From positions 6,075,501-6,139,500 of the forward strand of contig NZ_CP048810.1 of the NCBI RefSeq assembly GCF_013347965.1: 64,000 nt of DNA, written 5' to 3'. Below the pieces are notes generated by a model. It saw nothing but the letters and a program-made list of their open reading frames with translations. It ran no database searches and was not told where the DNA came from. This DNA is from Pseudomonas bijieensis. Lineage in GTDB: Bacteria; Pseudomonadota; Gammaproteobacteria; Pseudomonadales; Pseudomonadaceae. Position 1 is the first letter of the stretch. The number at the start of each line of letters is the position of its first letter. The translations under genes and the position numbers were made by a program. This document shows, one piece after another, positions 26,472-35,396 of this stretch.

Positions 26472-26480
26472 GGAACATTA

Positions 26481-26840
26481 GTGACTATTCGACCTCTTTT
26501 CGCTGCCCTGGCCGTTCTGGCTCTGGCGGGCTGCGCAGCCGATCCGGCGCCGAATGAACAGATCCGCCTGACCGAACAGGCACTGGAGCAAGCCCGGGCC
26601 GTTGGCGCCACTGCCGACGAAGTGCCGGAACTGAAACTGGCTGAAGAAAAGTTCGCCCGCGCCAAATCCAACATGGCCGACGAATCCTACAAGAAGGCGC
26701 GCATGCGGGCCGAACAGGCCGAACTGGACGCCCGTCTGGCCGAAGCGAAGGTGCTGACCCTCAAGAGCCAGGAGCAACTGAACGTGCTCGACACCCGCAT
26801 CAAGCGCTTACGCAAACAGTTGCGGGAGGATGCCCAATGA
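26481..26840 (+). CDS. DUF4398 lipoprotein
   Basis: A 119-residue lipoprotein starting with GTG. Signal and lipobox (VLALAGCAA) place the lipidated Cys at about residue 15. The rest is a charged coiled-coil (residues 30-119), the DUF4398 pattern. The stop overlaps the next start by four bases (ATGA), and that gene begins with the same helical domain before an OmpA domain. They probably work together at the outer membrane and peptidoglycan. Function is unknown. Confidence 0.85.
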   Translation: MTIRPLFAALAVLALAGCAADPAPNEQIRLTEQALEQARAVGATADEVPELKLAEEKFARAKSNMADESYKKARMRAEQAELDARLAEAKVLTLKSQEQLNVLDTRIKRLRKQLREDAQ

Positions 26841-27646
26841 AGCACTCCCACGTATTGGGCGGCCTGGTCCTCGCAGGCCTTGCCAGCTTGTATGGCTGCG
26901 CCGGCCAGCGTAGCGAAGCGGCGCTCGAACAGGCCAGCACCGACTTCCAGAAGGTCAAGGAAGACGCCAACGTATTGCGCGCCGCGCCCCGGGACGTGAT
27001 CCGCGCTGGCGAATCCCTGGCCCGTGCCGATCGTTTGTCCACCTACTGGGGCAGCGGTGAGGATGTGCAGCATTACGCTTACCTGAGCCAGCGCTACAGT
27101 GCGATCGCCCGGGAGCACAGCGACCAGGTGCTCAACGAAGAGCGTGCGGCGAAGCTCGAACTGGAGCGCCAGCGCCTGCAATTGGCCCTGCGTGAATCCA
27201 AGTTGCTGAGCGTGCAGCAGCAGGGCAAATGGCTTGAAGAACAGATCATGGCGATGGCGACCACACAAACCGATCGCGGCTTGGTGATGACCCTGGGTGA
27301 TGTGCTGTTCGATACCGGTGAAGCGGAACTGAAGAACTCGGCCAATCGGGTCGTGCTCAAGATCGTGCAGTTCTTGCAGCTCAATCCCAAGCGTGTGGTG
27401 CGTATCGAGGGATACACCGATAGCACTGGCGGTAAGCAGGAGAACCTCAAGCTGTCTCGCGACCGCGCGCAAGCGGTTGCGGATGTGCTGGTGGACCTGG
27501 GGATAGACGAAAAGCGTATCCAGGTCGAAGGTTACGGTGATCAATACCCGGTGGACGTCAACGCTTCGGAGCGTGGCCGGGCACAGAATCGTCGCGTTGA
27601 AATTGTGTTTTCCGACGAAAAAGGCCAGCTCGGCGCCGCCCGCTGA
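26837..27646 (+). CDS. OmpA-family lipoprotein with N-terminal DUF4398-like helix
   Basis: A 269-residue protein: lipobox near residue 14-17 (SLYGCAG), helical DUF4398-like region (about 20-135), then an OmpA peptidoglycan-binding domain (about 145-260) with GDVLFDTGEAEL, the IEGYTDSTGGKQENLKLSRDRAQAVADVL motif and ERGRAQNRRVEI. The Asp and Arg that bind diaminopimelate are present. It overlaps the upstream lipoprotein gene by four bases. It likely anchors the outer membrane to the cell wall. Confidence 0.9.
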   Translation: MKHSHVLGGLVLAGLASLYGCAGQRSEAALEQASTDFQKVKEDANVLRAAPRDVIRAGESLARADRLSTYWGSGEDVQHYAYLSQRYSAIAREHSDQVLNEERAAKLELERQRLQLALRESKLLSVQQQGKWLEEQIMAMATTQTDRGLVMTLGDVLFDTGEAELKNSANRVVLKIVQFLQLNPKRVVRIEGYTDSTGGKQENLKLSRDRAQAVADVLVDLGIDEKRIQVEGYGDQYPVDVNASERGRAQNRRVEIVFSDEKGQLGAAR

Positions 27647-27661
27647 GGGCTGCGTCACTGG

Positions 27662-27697
27662 AAAACCCGGCCCCTTCAACGGCGCCGGGTTTTTTTG
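27662..27697 (+). terminator. Intrinsic terminator after the OmpA-like gene
   Basis: AAACCCGGC / GCCGGGTTT arms are followed by a run of seven T, 17 bases after the stop codon. Confidence 0.9.
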
Positions 27698-27844
27698 GGC
27701 TCGCAGATTGTCTGTAGGGGTACAGTTAGAGCTGTCACTCCACTGTGCTGTCGAGTAATCTGGCAACTGTCCCAGTACACTTCTAAACTGTTCCGGTATC
27801 GTTTCCGACAAGAATAAAATGCCCGTGAAATCGAGTGCTGCGTC

Positions 27845-29287
27845 ATGACCAACCTTCTGCTCTATCAACGTATTGCTCAACAGCTGGCTGAAGACATCCG
27901 GCGCGGTGTGTATCAGCCTGGCGAACGCGTGCCGTCGGTGCGCAAGATGAGCTCGCAGCTCAACGTCAGCCATGCCACGGTGCTGCAGGCCTACGCGAAC
28001 CTTGAAGACCAGGGGCTGATTCGCGCGCGGCCGCAGTCGGGCTACTACGTGCACCAGACGCCGGCCCTGACGGCGTCGACGCCGGATATTGCCCGGGTAG
28101 AGCGTCCGGGTCTGGTGACGCGCAGCAGCATCATCCAGCAAGTGTTGGTCGAGTCACGCCGCGAAGGCGTGTTTCCCCTGGGTGCGGCGGTGCCGAGCGT
28201 CGACTATCTGCCTGTGCGGGCCTTGCATCAGCAACTGGCCAAGGTCACGCGTTTCCACAGCCCACGGGCGTTCAGCTACATGTTCAGCCCGGGCTTCGAG
28301 CCGTTGCGGCGTCAGGTGGCGATTCGCATGCGCGATGCGGGCGTGGTGGTGGACCCTTCCGAGGTGGTGATCACCCACGGCTGTGTCGATGCGCTGCAGA
28401 TGTCCCTGCGGGTGCTGACGCGGCCAGGGGACTTGATCGCCGCCGAGTCACCGACCTATTACGGCTTGCTGCAATTGGCGGATCTGCTGGGTCTCAAGGT
28501 CATCGAGATCCCCAGCGATCCGGTCACCGGGATGAGCCTTGAGGCCTTGCAGTTGGCCGCCAACCAGTGGTCGATCAAGGCGCTGGTGCTGACCACGCGC
28601 CTGAGCAATCCCCTGGGCGGCACCATGCCTGAGGAGCGGCAAAAGCAGTTGCTGCGCCTGGCGTCGGACTTCGACATCCAGATCGTCGAGGACGATATCT
28701 ATGGCGAGTTGATGTTTGAGCAGGGCCGCACCAAGGCCCTCAAGGCCTACGACCGACTGGACCGGGTCATCTACTGTTCGAGTTTTTCCAAGACGTTGTC
28801 GCCAGGTGTGCGCATCGGCTGGATGATCGGCGGGAAATTCCAGCAGGAAATCCAGCGGCTCCAGACCTTCAGCACTCACTCGGCGTGCAGCGTTACGCAG
28901 ATGGGCATTGCCGCGTACCTGGAGAACGGCGGCTATGACCGGCACTTGCGCTATATCCGCCAGGAGTACCGCAAGAACCTCAGTGCCTTTCAACTGGCGG
29001 TGCAACAGTACTTCCCCGAAGGTACGCAGATGAGCCGTCCCACGGGAGGCTTTATCCTGTGGGTCAGCCTGCCGGGGCGGGTCAATACCCAGGAGTTGCA
29101 TGTGCGGGCGTTGCAACAAGGCATCAGTATCGCGCCAGGGCTGATTTTCAGTAACACCGAACAGTTCAATCACTGCATCCGCTTGAACTGCGGTACACCC
29201 TGGAACCGTGAGGCGGAGCGGGCCTTGATGACTCTCGGGCTGTTGGCCACTCAATTGTGCCAAGAGACGGCCAACGGATTTCTTTAG
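27845..29287 (+). CDS. MocR-type regulator: GntR helix-turn-helix fused to class I aminotransferase
   Basis: A 480-residue MocR/PdxR-family protein. The N-terminal GntR winged helix (about 5-70, YQPGERVPSVRKMSSQLNVSHATVLQAYANLEDQGLI) is joined by a linker to an aminotransferase fold (about 110-470). The PLP lysine lies in SSFSKTLSPGVRIGWM and the Asp/Tyr pair in VEDDIYGEL. Members bind PLP with an amino compound and regulate neighbouring genes. No clear amino-acid gene is adjacent, so the target is unknown. Confidence 0.9.
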   Translation: MTNLLLYQRIAQQLAEDIRRGVYQPGERVPSVRKMSSQLNVSHATVLQAYANLEDQGLIRARPQSGYYVHQTPALTASTPDIARVERPGLVTRSSIIQQVLVESRREGVFPLGAAVPSVDYLPVRALHQQLAKVTRFHSPRAFSYMFSPGFEPLRRQVAIRMRDAGVVVDPSEVVITHGCVDALQMSLRVLTRPGDLIAAESPTYYGLLQLADLLGLKVIEIPSDPVTGMSLEALQLAANQWSIKALVLTTRLSNPLGGTMPEERQKQLLRLASDFDIQIVEDDIYGELMFEQGRTKALKAYDRLDRVIYCSSFSKTLSPGVRIGWMIGGKFQQEIQRLQTFSTHSACSVTQMGIAAYLENGGYDRHLRYIRQEYRKNLSAFQLAVQQYFPEGTQMSRPTGGFILWVSLPGRVNTQELHVRALQQGISIAPGLIFSNTEQFNHCIRLNCGTPWNREAERALMTLGLLATQLCQETANGFL

Positions 29288-29372
29288 GTGTCAGCGACTT
29301 AGCTCGATGTGCTTGTCAGCGCCTCATTATCAGGCGAGCATGGGGGTCCCTGCCGTCAATGCCGTTGTGTCT

Positions 29373-29849
29373 ATGAAAACCATTGCCCCTGCTGCCTGGG
29401 TTTTGATTGGGCTGTTGAGTGCCTTCCAAATGGGAGGCGTCGTCGCGGCAGCGCCGGCGCAGGAAAAACCGGTCGCCAGTGCCACGAAGGATGCACCGAA
29501 AAAAAACGCGGTGGCCAAGAAGCCTTCCGCGAAGAAGGCGGCACCCGCGAAGAAAAAGCGCGCGCCCATCGCCTCCAAGAGCAAATCTGCCCATGAGGTC
29601 GCCAAGACCCCATTGCCGCCAGCCAAGCTGGACCTGAGCCTGCCCCACGACATGGTCGAGGAGCTGCAGCCACCGGGTAAGGTGACGGTGCCCAAGCGTG
29701 AACCACTGCTGCCGTCCATGTTTGGCGAGAAACCCGGACCGTTCCAGCTCAATGGCCGTTTGTTGAGCAATGAAATGCAGTTGCCACTGCGCAACCAGGA
29801 GCGCAATGAGGTGGAGGGCGCGGCACTGGATTTCGAATTCAAGCAATAG
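29373..29849 (+). CDS. Lys/Ala/Pro-rich exported protein
   Basis: A 158-residue protein with a signal peptide (residues 1-26) and a strongly basic Lys/Ala/Pro-rich stretch (about 40-75, KKPSAKKAAPAKKKRAP), followed by an ordinary C-terminal segment. Similar Pseudomonas proteins are often mislabelled translation initiation factor 2 because of the repeat composition. The start at 29373 is chosen because the signal begins there. Function is unknown; it is probably periplasmic. Confidence 0.65.
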   Translation: MKTIAPAAWVLIGLLSAFQMGGVVAAAPAQEKPVASATKDAPKKNAVAKKPSAKKAAPAKKKRAPIASKSKSAHEVAKTPLPPAKLDLSLPHDMVEELQPPGKVTVPKREPLLPSMFGEKPGPFQLNGRLLSNEMQLPLRNQERNEVEGAALDFEFKQ

Positions 29850-29996
29850 ACCTTCGCCAGGCACGCAGCTCGGTGCTGACTGTCCGGTCATCTCGGCGGT
29901 CGCAAAAAATACCCAGACGGTAATTTAAAACGAGTGTTTTAGTCGTTACTCTGTGTTCTGTTACCAACTATTACCTGCCGTGAGGATGTTGTCGTC

Positions 29997-30251
29997 ATGA
30001 AATGCCGTGAAGGCTGTGGCGCCTGTTGCATCGCCCCTTCCATCAGCTCACCTATTCCTGGCATGCCCCAAGGCAAACCGGCGGGAGAACGTTGCGTGCA
30101 ATTGTCGGTCGATAACCTGTGCCGGATCTTCGGCCAGCCGGAGCGTCCGGCAGTGTGCTCGGCGTTCGAAGCCGACATCGAGGTTTGCGGCAGCAGCAAT
30201 GAAGAGGCCATCCGGCTGATCGGTTGGTGGGAACAAGTCACGGCAGCGTAA
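29997..30251 (+). CDS. YkgJ-type small cysteine-cluster protein
   Basis: An 84-residue protein of the YkgJ/UPF0153 family. The cysteine pattern CxxxCGACC at residues 3-11, with further Cys at 33, 42, 54 and 64, is the family's zinc or Fe-S binding signature. The ATG follows ccgtgaggatgttgtcgtc, a moderate ribosome site. It precedes the START-domain gene by about 50 bases. Function is unknown. Confidence 0.8.
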   Translation: MKCREGCGACCIAPSISSPIPGMPQGKPAGERCVQLSVDNLCRIFGQPERPAVCSAFEADIEVCGSSNEEAIRLIGWWEQVTAA

Positions 30252-30304
30252 TGAGTCAATGAACAGATCCGAAATGAACGAACTTGGACAATAAGGAAAA
30301 AACT

Positions 30305-30913
30305 ATGGGTTCGCTGCATCGTATGGCTGTGTTGTGTGGGTTGACCGTATTGCTGGCAACGGCCACGGCTCAGGCAGAGGACTGGCAGGTTGCCAAGGAG
30401 AAGGACGGTATCAAGGTTTCCCTCAGTGAGGTGGCCGGCTCCAAATATAAGGCTTACCGTGGTGTGACGGTCATGAAGACCAGCGTTGCAAAGCTGCGTG
30501 CCTTGCAGGAAGACGTCTCCGGCGCCTGCGCCTGGATTCACGAATGCAAGAGCCAGAAGCTGCTCAAGCACGAAGATAGCAAGAGCTGGACCTACACCCA
30601 GTTCAACACGCCATGGCCGGTAACGCCCCGTGACTCGGTGCTGGAAGTCACCACCGAGGATGGTGCCGATGGCAGCCTGACCCGCAAGCTCAAGGGCGTG
30701 CCCAAGTACCTGCCTGAGGAAAAGGGCTTCGTACGGGTGGCCCAGGTCGATGGTTTCTGGAAGTTCACGCCAAAGGGCGCGGGCCAGGTCGAAGTCGTTT
30801 ATCAGGTCCACACCGAACCGGGTGGTGACGTGCCGTCCTGGCTGGCGAACAAGTTCGTGGTGGACGCGCCATTCAACACCTTGGAAGCCCTGAAAAAACT
30901 TGCCGAAAACTGA
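30305..30913 (+). CDS. Periplasmic START-domain protein
   Basis: A 202-residue exported protein: signal peptide (1-24, cleavage at TAQAED) and a START lipid-binding fold (about 28-200) with the typical WQVAKEKDGIKVSLSEVAGSKYKAYRGV beginning and the conserved TPRDSVL and TEPGGDVPSWLANKFVVDAPFNTLEAL regions. Such bacterial proteins are presumed to bind hydrophobic ligands. AAGGAAAAAAC stands before the ATG. It is followed by a terminator. Confidence 0.85.
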   Translation: MGSLHRMAVLCGLTVLLATATAQAEDWQVAKEKDGIKVSLSEVAGSKYKAYRGVTVMKTSVAKLRALQEDVSGACAWIHECKSQKLLKHEDSKSWTYTQFNTPWPVTPRDSVLEVTTEDGADGSLTRKLKGVPKYLPEEKGFVRVAQVDGFWKFTPKGAGQVEVVYQVHTEPGGDVPSWLANKFVVDAPFNTLEALKKLAEN

Positions 30914-30932
30914 TCGGCCAAGGCTGCACTAA

Positions 30933-30958
30933 AGAGACCGCCCCAGAGGCGGTCTTTT
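30933..30958 (+). terminator. Intrinsic terminator after the START gene
   Basis: AGACCGCC / GGCGGTCT arms around a five-base loop, then TTTT. Confidence 0.88.
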
Positions 30959-31053
30959 CATGTGTGCCGTCCAGAGGCCCAGCGGAACGATTGGCCGGCC
31001 CTCAAGGTCGAGATAAAGGTAAGCCAGGCCCTGAATTGATCAAGGAGACACTG

Positions 31054-31290
31054 ATGCAAAAGTGGGAAATTACTTTCATTGACGATCACGGTGAAAAAAC
31101 CGTCGAGCAGTTCGACTATGACCAGAAGCCCACCATGGAGCAGGCCGCCCAACTGATTCGCGAAAGGTTGCTACCAGTGCTCGAGCGACTGGACCTCAAC
31201 GACTTGGAGGACCGCACCGAAGACCCTACAGTCAAGAATCTCAAGTCCCAAAACAGTATCGAAATCCTCAGCATTACACCGATTTCATGA
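31054..31290 (+). CDS. Small acidic hypothetical protein
   Basis: A 78-residue protein (MQKWEITFIDDHGEKTVEQ...) without signal peptide or Cys, predicted as a short beta-strand pair plus helix. The ATG at 31054 has AAGGAGA seven bases upstream, which makes it a convincing gene despite its size. No family is recognised; conserved relatives are expected in Pseudomonas. It stands alone between the START gene and rraB. Confidence 0.65.
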   Translation: MQKWEITFIDDHGEKTVEQFDYDQKPTMEQAAQLIRERLLPVLERLDLNDLEDRTEDPTVKNLKSQNSIEILSITPIS

Positions 31291-31491
31291 AACGTTGCCT
31301 GGCCTCGCTTGGCAGTGGCCATCACTTGCGGCTACTCTGCAACTGAGATCAGCGAAAGGATCGCCAAGGTCCGGTCTTGTCAGCTACATGCTTGTGTCCC
31401 GACGGCTATTTGATGCCGTATCGCTTGCAGCCTGAGGGCTTCACGCACGGGAAGACGGAAAGTCTATCCATCGGTTTTAGGAGGACGTTTC

Positions 31492-31833
31492 ATGAGCACA
31501 GCCTATCAAGAAGACATCAGCACCAGCGTATTGCGCCGCATGAAAGAAGGCGGTTTCGATTTTTCCCGATTCCATCCCATCGAGTTCTACGCCATTTTCC
31601 CGGACGAGGAGCGGGCGCGCAGGGCGGCAGGTCATTTTCGGGGAGAATCGCTGAACGCGCAGATCAGTGCACGGGACGACGGGGCTTGGTCATTGGAACT
31701 GAGCCGGGTGATGTACGCCACTTACGATGACATTGGCGACTTCGAGCAAGACTTCGAGGCAGTCGTCGAACCCTTGGGCGGCGTTATCGAGGGCTGGGGT
31801 GTCAAGCAAGAGATCCGGCGCCTGCAGGCCTGA
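31492..31833 (+). CDS. rraB: Ribonuclease E inhibitor RraB
   Basis: A 113-residue RraB/DUF695-like regulator that binds RNase E and alters mRNA decay. The conserved core (FDFSRFHPIEFYAIFPDEERARRAAGHFRG... WSLELSRVMYATYDDIGDFEQDFEAVVEPLGG) is complete. The length is typical (about 110-138). The ribosome site TAGGAGG is very strong. It is followed by a hairpin with a U-tract (aacggc...gccgtttt, 31859-31888) that should stop transcription. Confidence 0.85.
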   Translation: MSTAYQEDISTSVLRRMKEGGFDFSRFHPIEFYAIFPDEERARRAAGHFRGESLNAQISARDDGAWSLELSRVMYATYDDIGDFEQDFEAVVEPLGGVIEGWGVKQEIRRLQA

Positions 31834-32165
31834 CAAATACACTCACTGCAACTACAGCAACGGCTGACCTTTGTGTCGGCCGTTTTCATGTGAAACGGAT
31901 TTATATCCGACCCACCGCTATCACGTCTCCGGGTTTTGTACCTAACTGTATCCAGATCAAGCCGCTTCGTTTTTCCGTGACTATGCTCAGGGGAGCGACG
32001 CCCCCTGCGTCGCAATGAAGCGGGGGCAGCGGGGTGGGGGGTATTTGCTGCACTACAAAAGTGCACAGCCTGTCAGTGGAGAATCCAACCCGTTGATTGT
32101 AAAGCGTTTATGCCGATGGCACGGGGCTTGCGAAGCCTTGCTGCCAGGGTGACAAGGAGTACGGC
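31834..32165. other. Intergenic region rraB - ATP-grasp operon
   Basis: 332 bases. The first part holds the rraB terminator hairpin. A perfect 7-bp hairpin GCGACGC-cccct-GCGTCGC (31995-32013) is followed by a G-rich tract. The promoter of the ATP-grasp operon should lie in this stretch; no clear -35/-10 was assigned. The operon start has AAGGAG. Confidence 0.45.
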
Positions 32166-33575
32166 ATGATCCGCAGTGGTTTTGATGAGATGTACGATGC
32201 TGACGGCCAGGTCCGCCCGCATTACCGGGCTTTTGCCCGCTGGCTGGCTGAAACGCCTGACGAGCTGCTGGCACAACGCAGACGTGAAGCCGACCTGCTG
32301 TTTCATCGTGCCGGCATTACTTTCACGCTCTATGGAGACGAGCAGGGAACTGAGCGCCTGATCCCTTTCGACACGATCCCGCGCAGCATCCCGGCCAGCG
32401 AATGGCGGGTGGTCGAACGTGGCTGTATCCAGCGGGTCAAGGCGCTGAACATGTTCCTTGCCGATCTCTACCACGAACAACGGATCATCCGGGCCGGGAT
32501 CATTCCCGCCGAACAGGTACTGGCCAACGAGCAGTACCAACTGGCGATGCAAGGGCTTGATCTGCACCGTGACATCTATGCCCACATTTGTGGTGTCGAT
32601 TTGGTACGCGACGGTGACGGCACGTACTACGTACTCGAAGACAATCTTCGTACGCCCAGCGGCGTCAGCTACATGCTCGAAGACCGCAAGATGATGATGC
32701 GCCTGTTCCCCGAACTGTTCGCCGCCCAGCGCATCGCCCCTATCGACCATTATCCGAACCTGCTGCTCGACACCCTGAAAAGCTCCAGCCCGCTGGACGA
32801 TCCCAGTGTCGTGGTGCTCACACCGGGGCGTTTCAACAGTGCGTTCTTCGAGCACGCCTTCCTGGCCCGGGAGATGGGCGTGGAGTTGGTAGAAGGCGCC
32901 GATCTGTTCGTACGGGATGACAAAGTGTTCATGCGCACCACCGACGGCCCGAAAGCGGTTGATGTGATCTACCGTCGCCTCGACGACGCATTCCTTGATC
33001 CACTGGCCTTCAACCCGGATTCGATGCTCGGCGTACCGGGCCTGTTGTCCTCCTACCGTTCCGGCAACGTAGTGCTGGCCAATGCTATTGGCACGGGTGT
33101 GGCGGACGACAAGTCGGTGTACCCGTTCGTCACCGACATGATCCGCTTTTACCTGGACGAGGAGCCGATCCTGAAGAACGTTCCTACATGGCAATGTCGT
33201 AATCCTGCCGAGCTTTCCCACGTGCTGGCGAATCTTCCCGATCTGGTGGTCAAGGAAACCCAGGGCTCCGGCGGTTACGGAATGCTAGTGGGGCCGGCCT
33301 CGACGGCGGCGCAAATCGAGGCCTTTGGCGAGCGAATAAAGGCCAAGCCGCACGCCTACATCGCCCAGCCGACGCTGTCGCTTTCGACGTGCCCGACCTT
33401 TGTCGAAAACGGCATCGCCCCGCGTCACATCGACTTGCGTCCGTTTGTGCTGGCCGGCCGCGAGACCCGCGTGGTCCCGGGCGGGCTGACCCGGGTGGCG
33501 CTGCGCGAGGGCTCCCTGGTGGTGAACTCATCCCAGGGCGGGGGTACCAAGGACACCTGGGTGGTCGAGGATTGA
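32166..33575 (+). CDS. Circularly permuted ATP-grasp type 2 protein (DUF404/DUF407)
   Basis: A 469-residue protein of the circularly permuted ATP-grasp family (DUF404 + DUF407), thought to form an amide or peptide bond from carboxylate, amine and ATP. Recognisable are DEMYDADGQVRPHY at the start, GVDLVRDGDGTYYVLEDNLRTPSGVSYMLEDRK (about 140-172, metal/ATP site), and NLPDLVVKETQGSGGYGM (about 357-374). It leads an operon with the alpha-E protein (9 bases on) and a transglutaminase. Iyer and colleagues grouped these as an uncharacterised peptide-synthesis/modification system. Confidence 0.9.
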   Translation: MIRSGFDEMYDADGQVRPHYRAFARWLAETPDELLAQRRREADLLFHRAGITFTLYGDEQGTERLIPFDTIPRSIPASEWRVVERGCIQRVKALNMFLADLYHEQRIIRAGIIPAEQVLANEQYQLAMQGLDLHRDIYAHICGVDLVRDGDGTYYVLEDNLRTPSGVSYMLEDRKMMMRLFPELFAAQRIAPIDHYPNLLLDTLKSSSPLDDPSVVVLTPGRFNSAFFEHAFLAREMGVELVEGADLFVRDDKVFMRTTDGPKAVDVIYRRLDDAFLDPLAFNPDSMLGVPGLLSSYRSGNVVLANAIGTGVADDKSVYPFVTDMIRFYLDEEPILKNVPTWQCRNPAELSHVLANLPDLVVKETQGSGGYGMLVGPASTAAQIEAFGERIKAKPHAYIAQPTLSLSTCPTFVENGIAPRHIDLRPFVLAGRETRVVPGGLTRVALREGSLVVNSSQGGGTKDTWVVED

Positions 33576-33584
33576 GGAACTGCC

Positions 33585-34535
33585 ATGCTAAGTAGAACCG
33601 CCTCGGACCTGTACTGGATGTCGCGCTACCTGGAGCGTGCGGAAAACCTCGCGCGGATGCTCGATGTCAGCTATTCGTTGTCGCTGATGCCCCAGGACGG
33701 GCGTGGGGATGGCCTGCACGAGTTGGCCATGCCATTGCTGATCACCGGCACGCTGGATGACTACCGGGAGCGACACGGCGATCTGCACGCCGAGCGCCTG
33801 CTGCATTTCTTTGCCCTGGATGCGGCCAACCCGGCCAGCATCTACAGTTGCCTCGGCTCCGCGCGAGCCAGCGCCCATGCGGTACGTGGGCGAATTACCG
33901 CCGACATGTGGGAAAACATCAACGCCACCTGGCTGGAAATTCGTGGTATCGCCGAGCAAGGCTTGAATCGCTACGGCATGAGCCGTTTCTGCGAGTGGAT
34001 CAAGGAGCGCTCCCACCTGTTTCGTGGCGCAACCTACGGCACCATCATGCGCAACGATGCATTCAGGTTCATTCGCCTGGGGACTTTCATCGAAAGGGCC
34101 GACAACACCTTGCGCTTGCTCGATGCCCGTTACGAAATGGCCGGTGACCAGGCCGACGCGGTCAGTGATGGCACGGCCCACGCGTATTACCAATGGAGCG
34201 CCTTGTTGCGGGCCTTGTCGTCCTTCGAGGCTTATACCGAGATCTACCGTGAGGCCCCGGGCGCTCGCCATGTGGCTGAGTTGCTGCTGTTGCGCGCCGA
34301 CGTGCCGCGTTCGCTGCGCGCCTGTACCGAAGAAATCGACCAGATCCTCGCAAGCCTGCCGGGCACCAATGGCCGGCAGGCACAACGACTGGCGGCGGAA
34401 ATGGACGCCCGCCTGCGCTACACCGGCATCAACGAAATCCTCGACGGGGGCCTGCATGCCTGGCTCACCGAATTCATCCCACTGGTCCGTGAACTGGGCA
34501 ATGCCATCCACAGTTCCTACCTGGAGGTCATATGA
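33585..34535 (+). CDS. Alpha-E domain protein (DUF403)
   Basis: A 316-residue all-helical alpha-E (DUF403) protein starting with the family hallmark MLSRTASDLYWMSRYLERAENLARML. The conserved RGATYGTIMRNDAFRFIRLGTFIERADNTLRLLDARY is at about 146-182. It almost always occurs with circularly permuted ATP-grasp and transglutaminase partners and is thought to be a substrate or scaffold component. The stop overlaps the transglutaminase start by four bases. Confidence 0.9.
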   Translation: MLSRTASDLYWMSRYLERAENLARMLDVSYSLSLMPQDGRGDGLHELAMPLLITGTLDDYRERHGDLHAERLLHFFALDAANPASIYSCLGSARASAHAVRGRITADMWENINATWLEIRGIAEQGLNRYGMSRFCEWIKERSHLFRGATYGTIMRNDAFRFIRLGTFIERADNTLRLLDARYEMAGDQADAVSDGTAHAYYQWSALLRALSSFEAYTEIYREAPGARHVAELLLLRADVPRSLRACTEEIDQILASLPGTNGRQAQRLAAEMDARLRYTGINEILDGGLHAWLTEFIPLVRELGNAIHSSYLEVI

Positions 34536-35335
34536 GACTCTCGATCAGCCACGAAACGGCCTACCACTACGAAGATCAGGTTCGCGCCAGCATCCAGTAC
34601 CTGCGCCTGACGCCCCACGACAGCGAACGCCAGCATGTGCTGAGCTGGCAACTGGATTTACCACGGCCGGTGCGGGCGCAGCTGGATCCGTTTGGCAACA
34701 TCCTTCACGTACTGACCCTGGACGAGCCCCACGAAACGGTCATCATCGGTGCCCGCGGACAGGTGGATATCGACCCGTCTCGCGAAGCCGAGCACGAGAG
34801 CCAGTCAGCGCTGCCGTTCCTGCGCTTCACCCGGCTGACCGAAGCGGACGAGGCCCTTCGCGTCTTCGCCGCCCAGCTCTGCCAGCAGCGTCGCGATCGT
34901 ACGGCGCTGATCGACCTGATGCACGGGCTGAACCAGCACATGATCTACACCCCGGGCACTACGGCGGTCGAAACCAGCGCGGCCCAGGCTTTTGCCGGGC
35001 GTAGCGGGGTATGCCAGGATCACACCCACGCATTCCTGGCCTGCGCTCGTAGCCTGGGAGTGCCGGCGCGGTATGTGTCGGGGTATCTGTTCAGCGAAGA
35101 GAGCGAGCACCTGGCAAGCCATGCCTGGGCAGAAGCCTGGCTTGACGACGCCTGGTACAGTTTCGACGTGACCAACCAACTGGCCCGTCCGGAGCGACAC
35201 CTGAAGCTGGCCGTGGGCCTGGACTACCTGGACGCTTGCCCGGTGCGTGGCATGCGTCGCGGCGGCGGTTACGAGCAGATGCACGCCAAGCTGGTCGCGA
35301 CTCCGGCACCAGTGATCACCGTGCAACAACAATAA
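34532..35335 (+). CDS. Transglutaminase-like (TGc) protein
   Basis: A 267-residue protein: an N-terminal beta domain (about 1-90, SHETAYHYEDQVRASIQYLRLTP) and a transglutaminase-like papain fold (about 125-235). The catalytic Cys is in SGVCQDHTHAFLA, the His in ASHAWAEAWL and the Asp in SFDVTN, so the triad is complete. It is a predicted peptidase or amide-bond enzyme partnered with the ATP-grasp and alpha-E proteins. In other genomes an Anbu proteasome-like subunit follows; here a terminator does. Confidence 0.92.
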   Translation: MRLSISHETAYHYEDQVRASIQYLRLTPHDSERQHVLSWQLDLPRPVRAQLDPFGNILHVLTLDEPHETVIIGARGQVDIDPSREAEHESQSALPFLRFTRLTEADEALRVFAAQLCQQRRDRTALIDLMHGLNQHMIYTPGTTAVETSAAQAFAGRSGVCQDHTHAFLACARSLGVPARYVSGYLFSEESEHLASHAWAEAWLDDAWYSFDVTNQLARPERHLKLAVGLDYLDACPVRGMRRGGGYEQMHAKLVATPAPVITVQQQ

Positions 35336-35352
35336 CTGCTTGGTGAGCGAGC

Positions 35353-35388
35353 TTTTGTGGCGAGGGGATAAATCCCCTCGCCACAAAA
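35353..35388. terminator. Bidirectional terminator with a 17-bp perfect stem
   Basis: TTTTGTGGCGAGGGGAT and ATCCCCTCGCCACAAAA pair perfectly around two A residues. U-tracts are present on both strands, between the convergent transglutaminase and cytochrome genes. The core gtggcgaggg matches REP family B, so it may derive from one. Confidence 0.88.
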
Positions 35389-35396
35389 AAGCAATC

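Noticed and set aside
29373..29849. Translation initiation factor 2 fragment
   Set aside because: Only the Lys/Ala-rich composition is shared; there is no GTPase domain, and a signal peptide is present.
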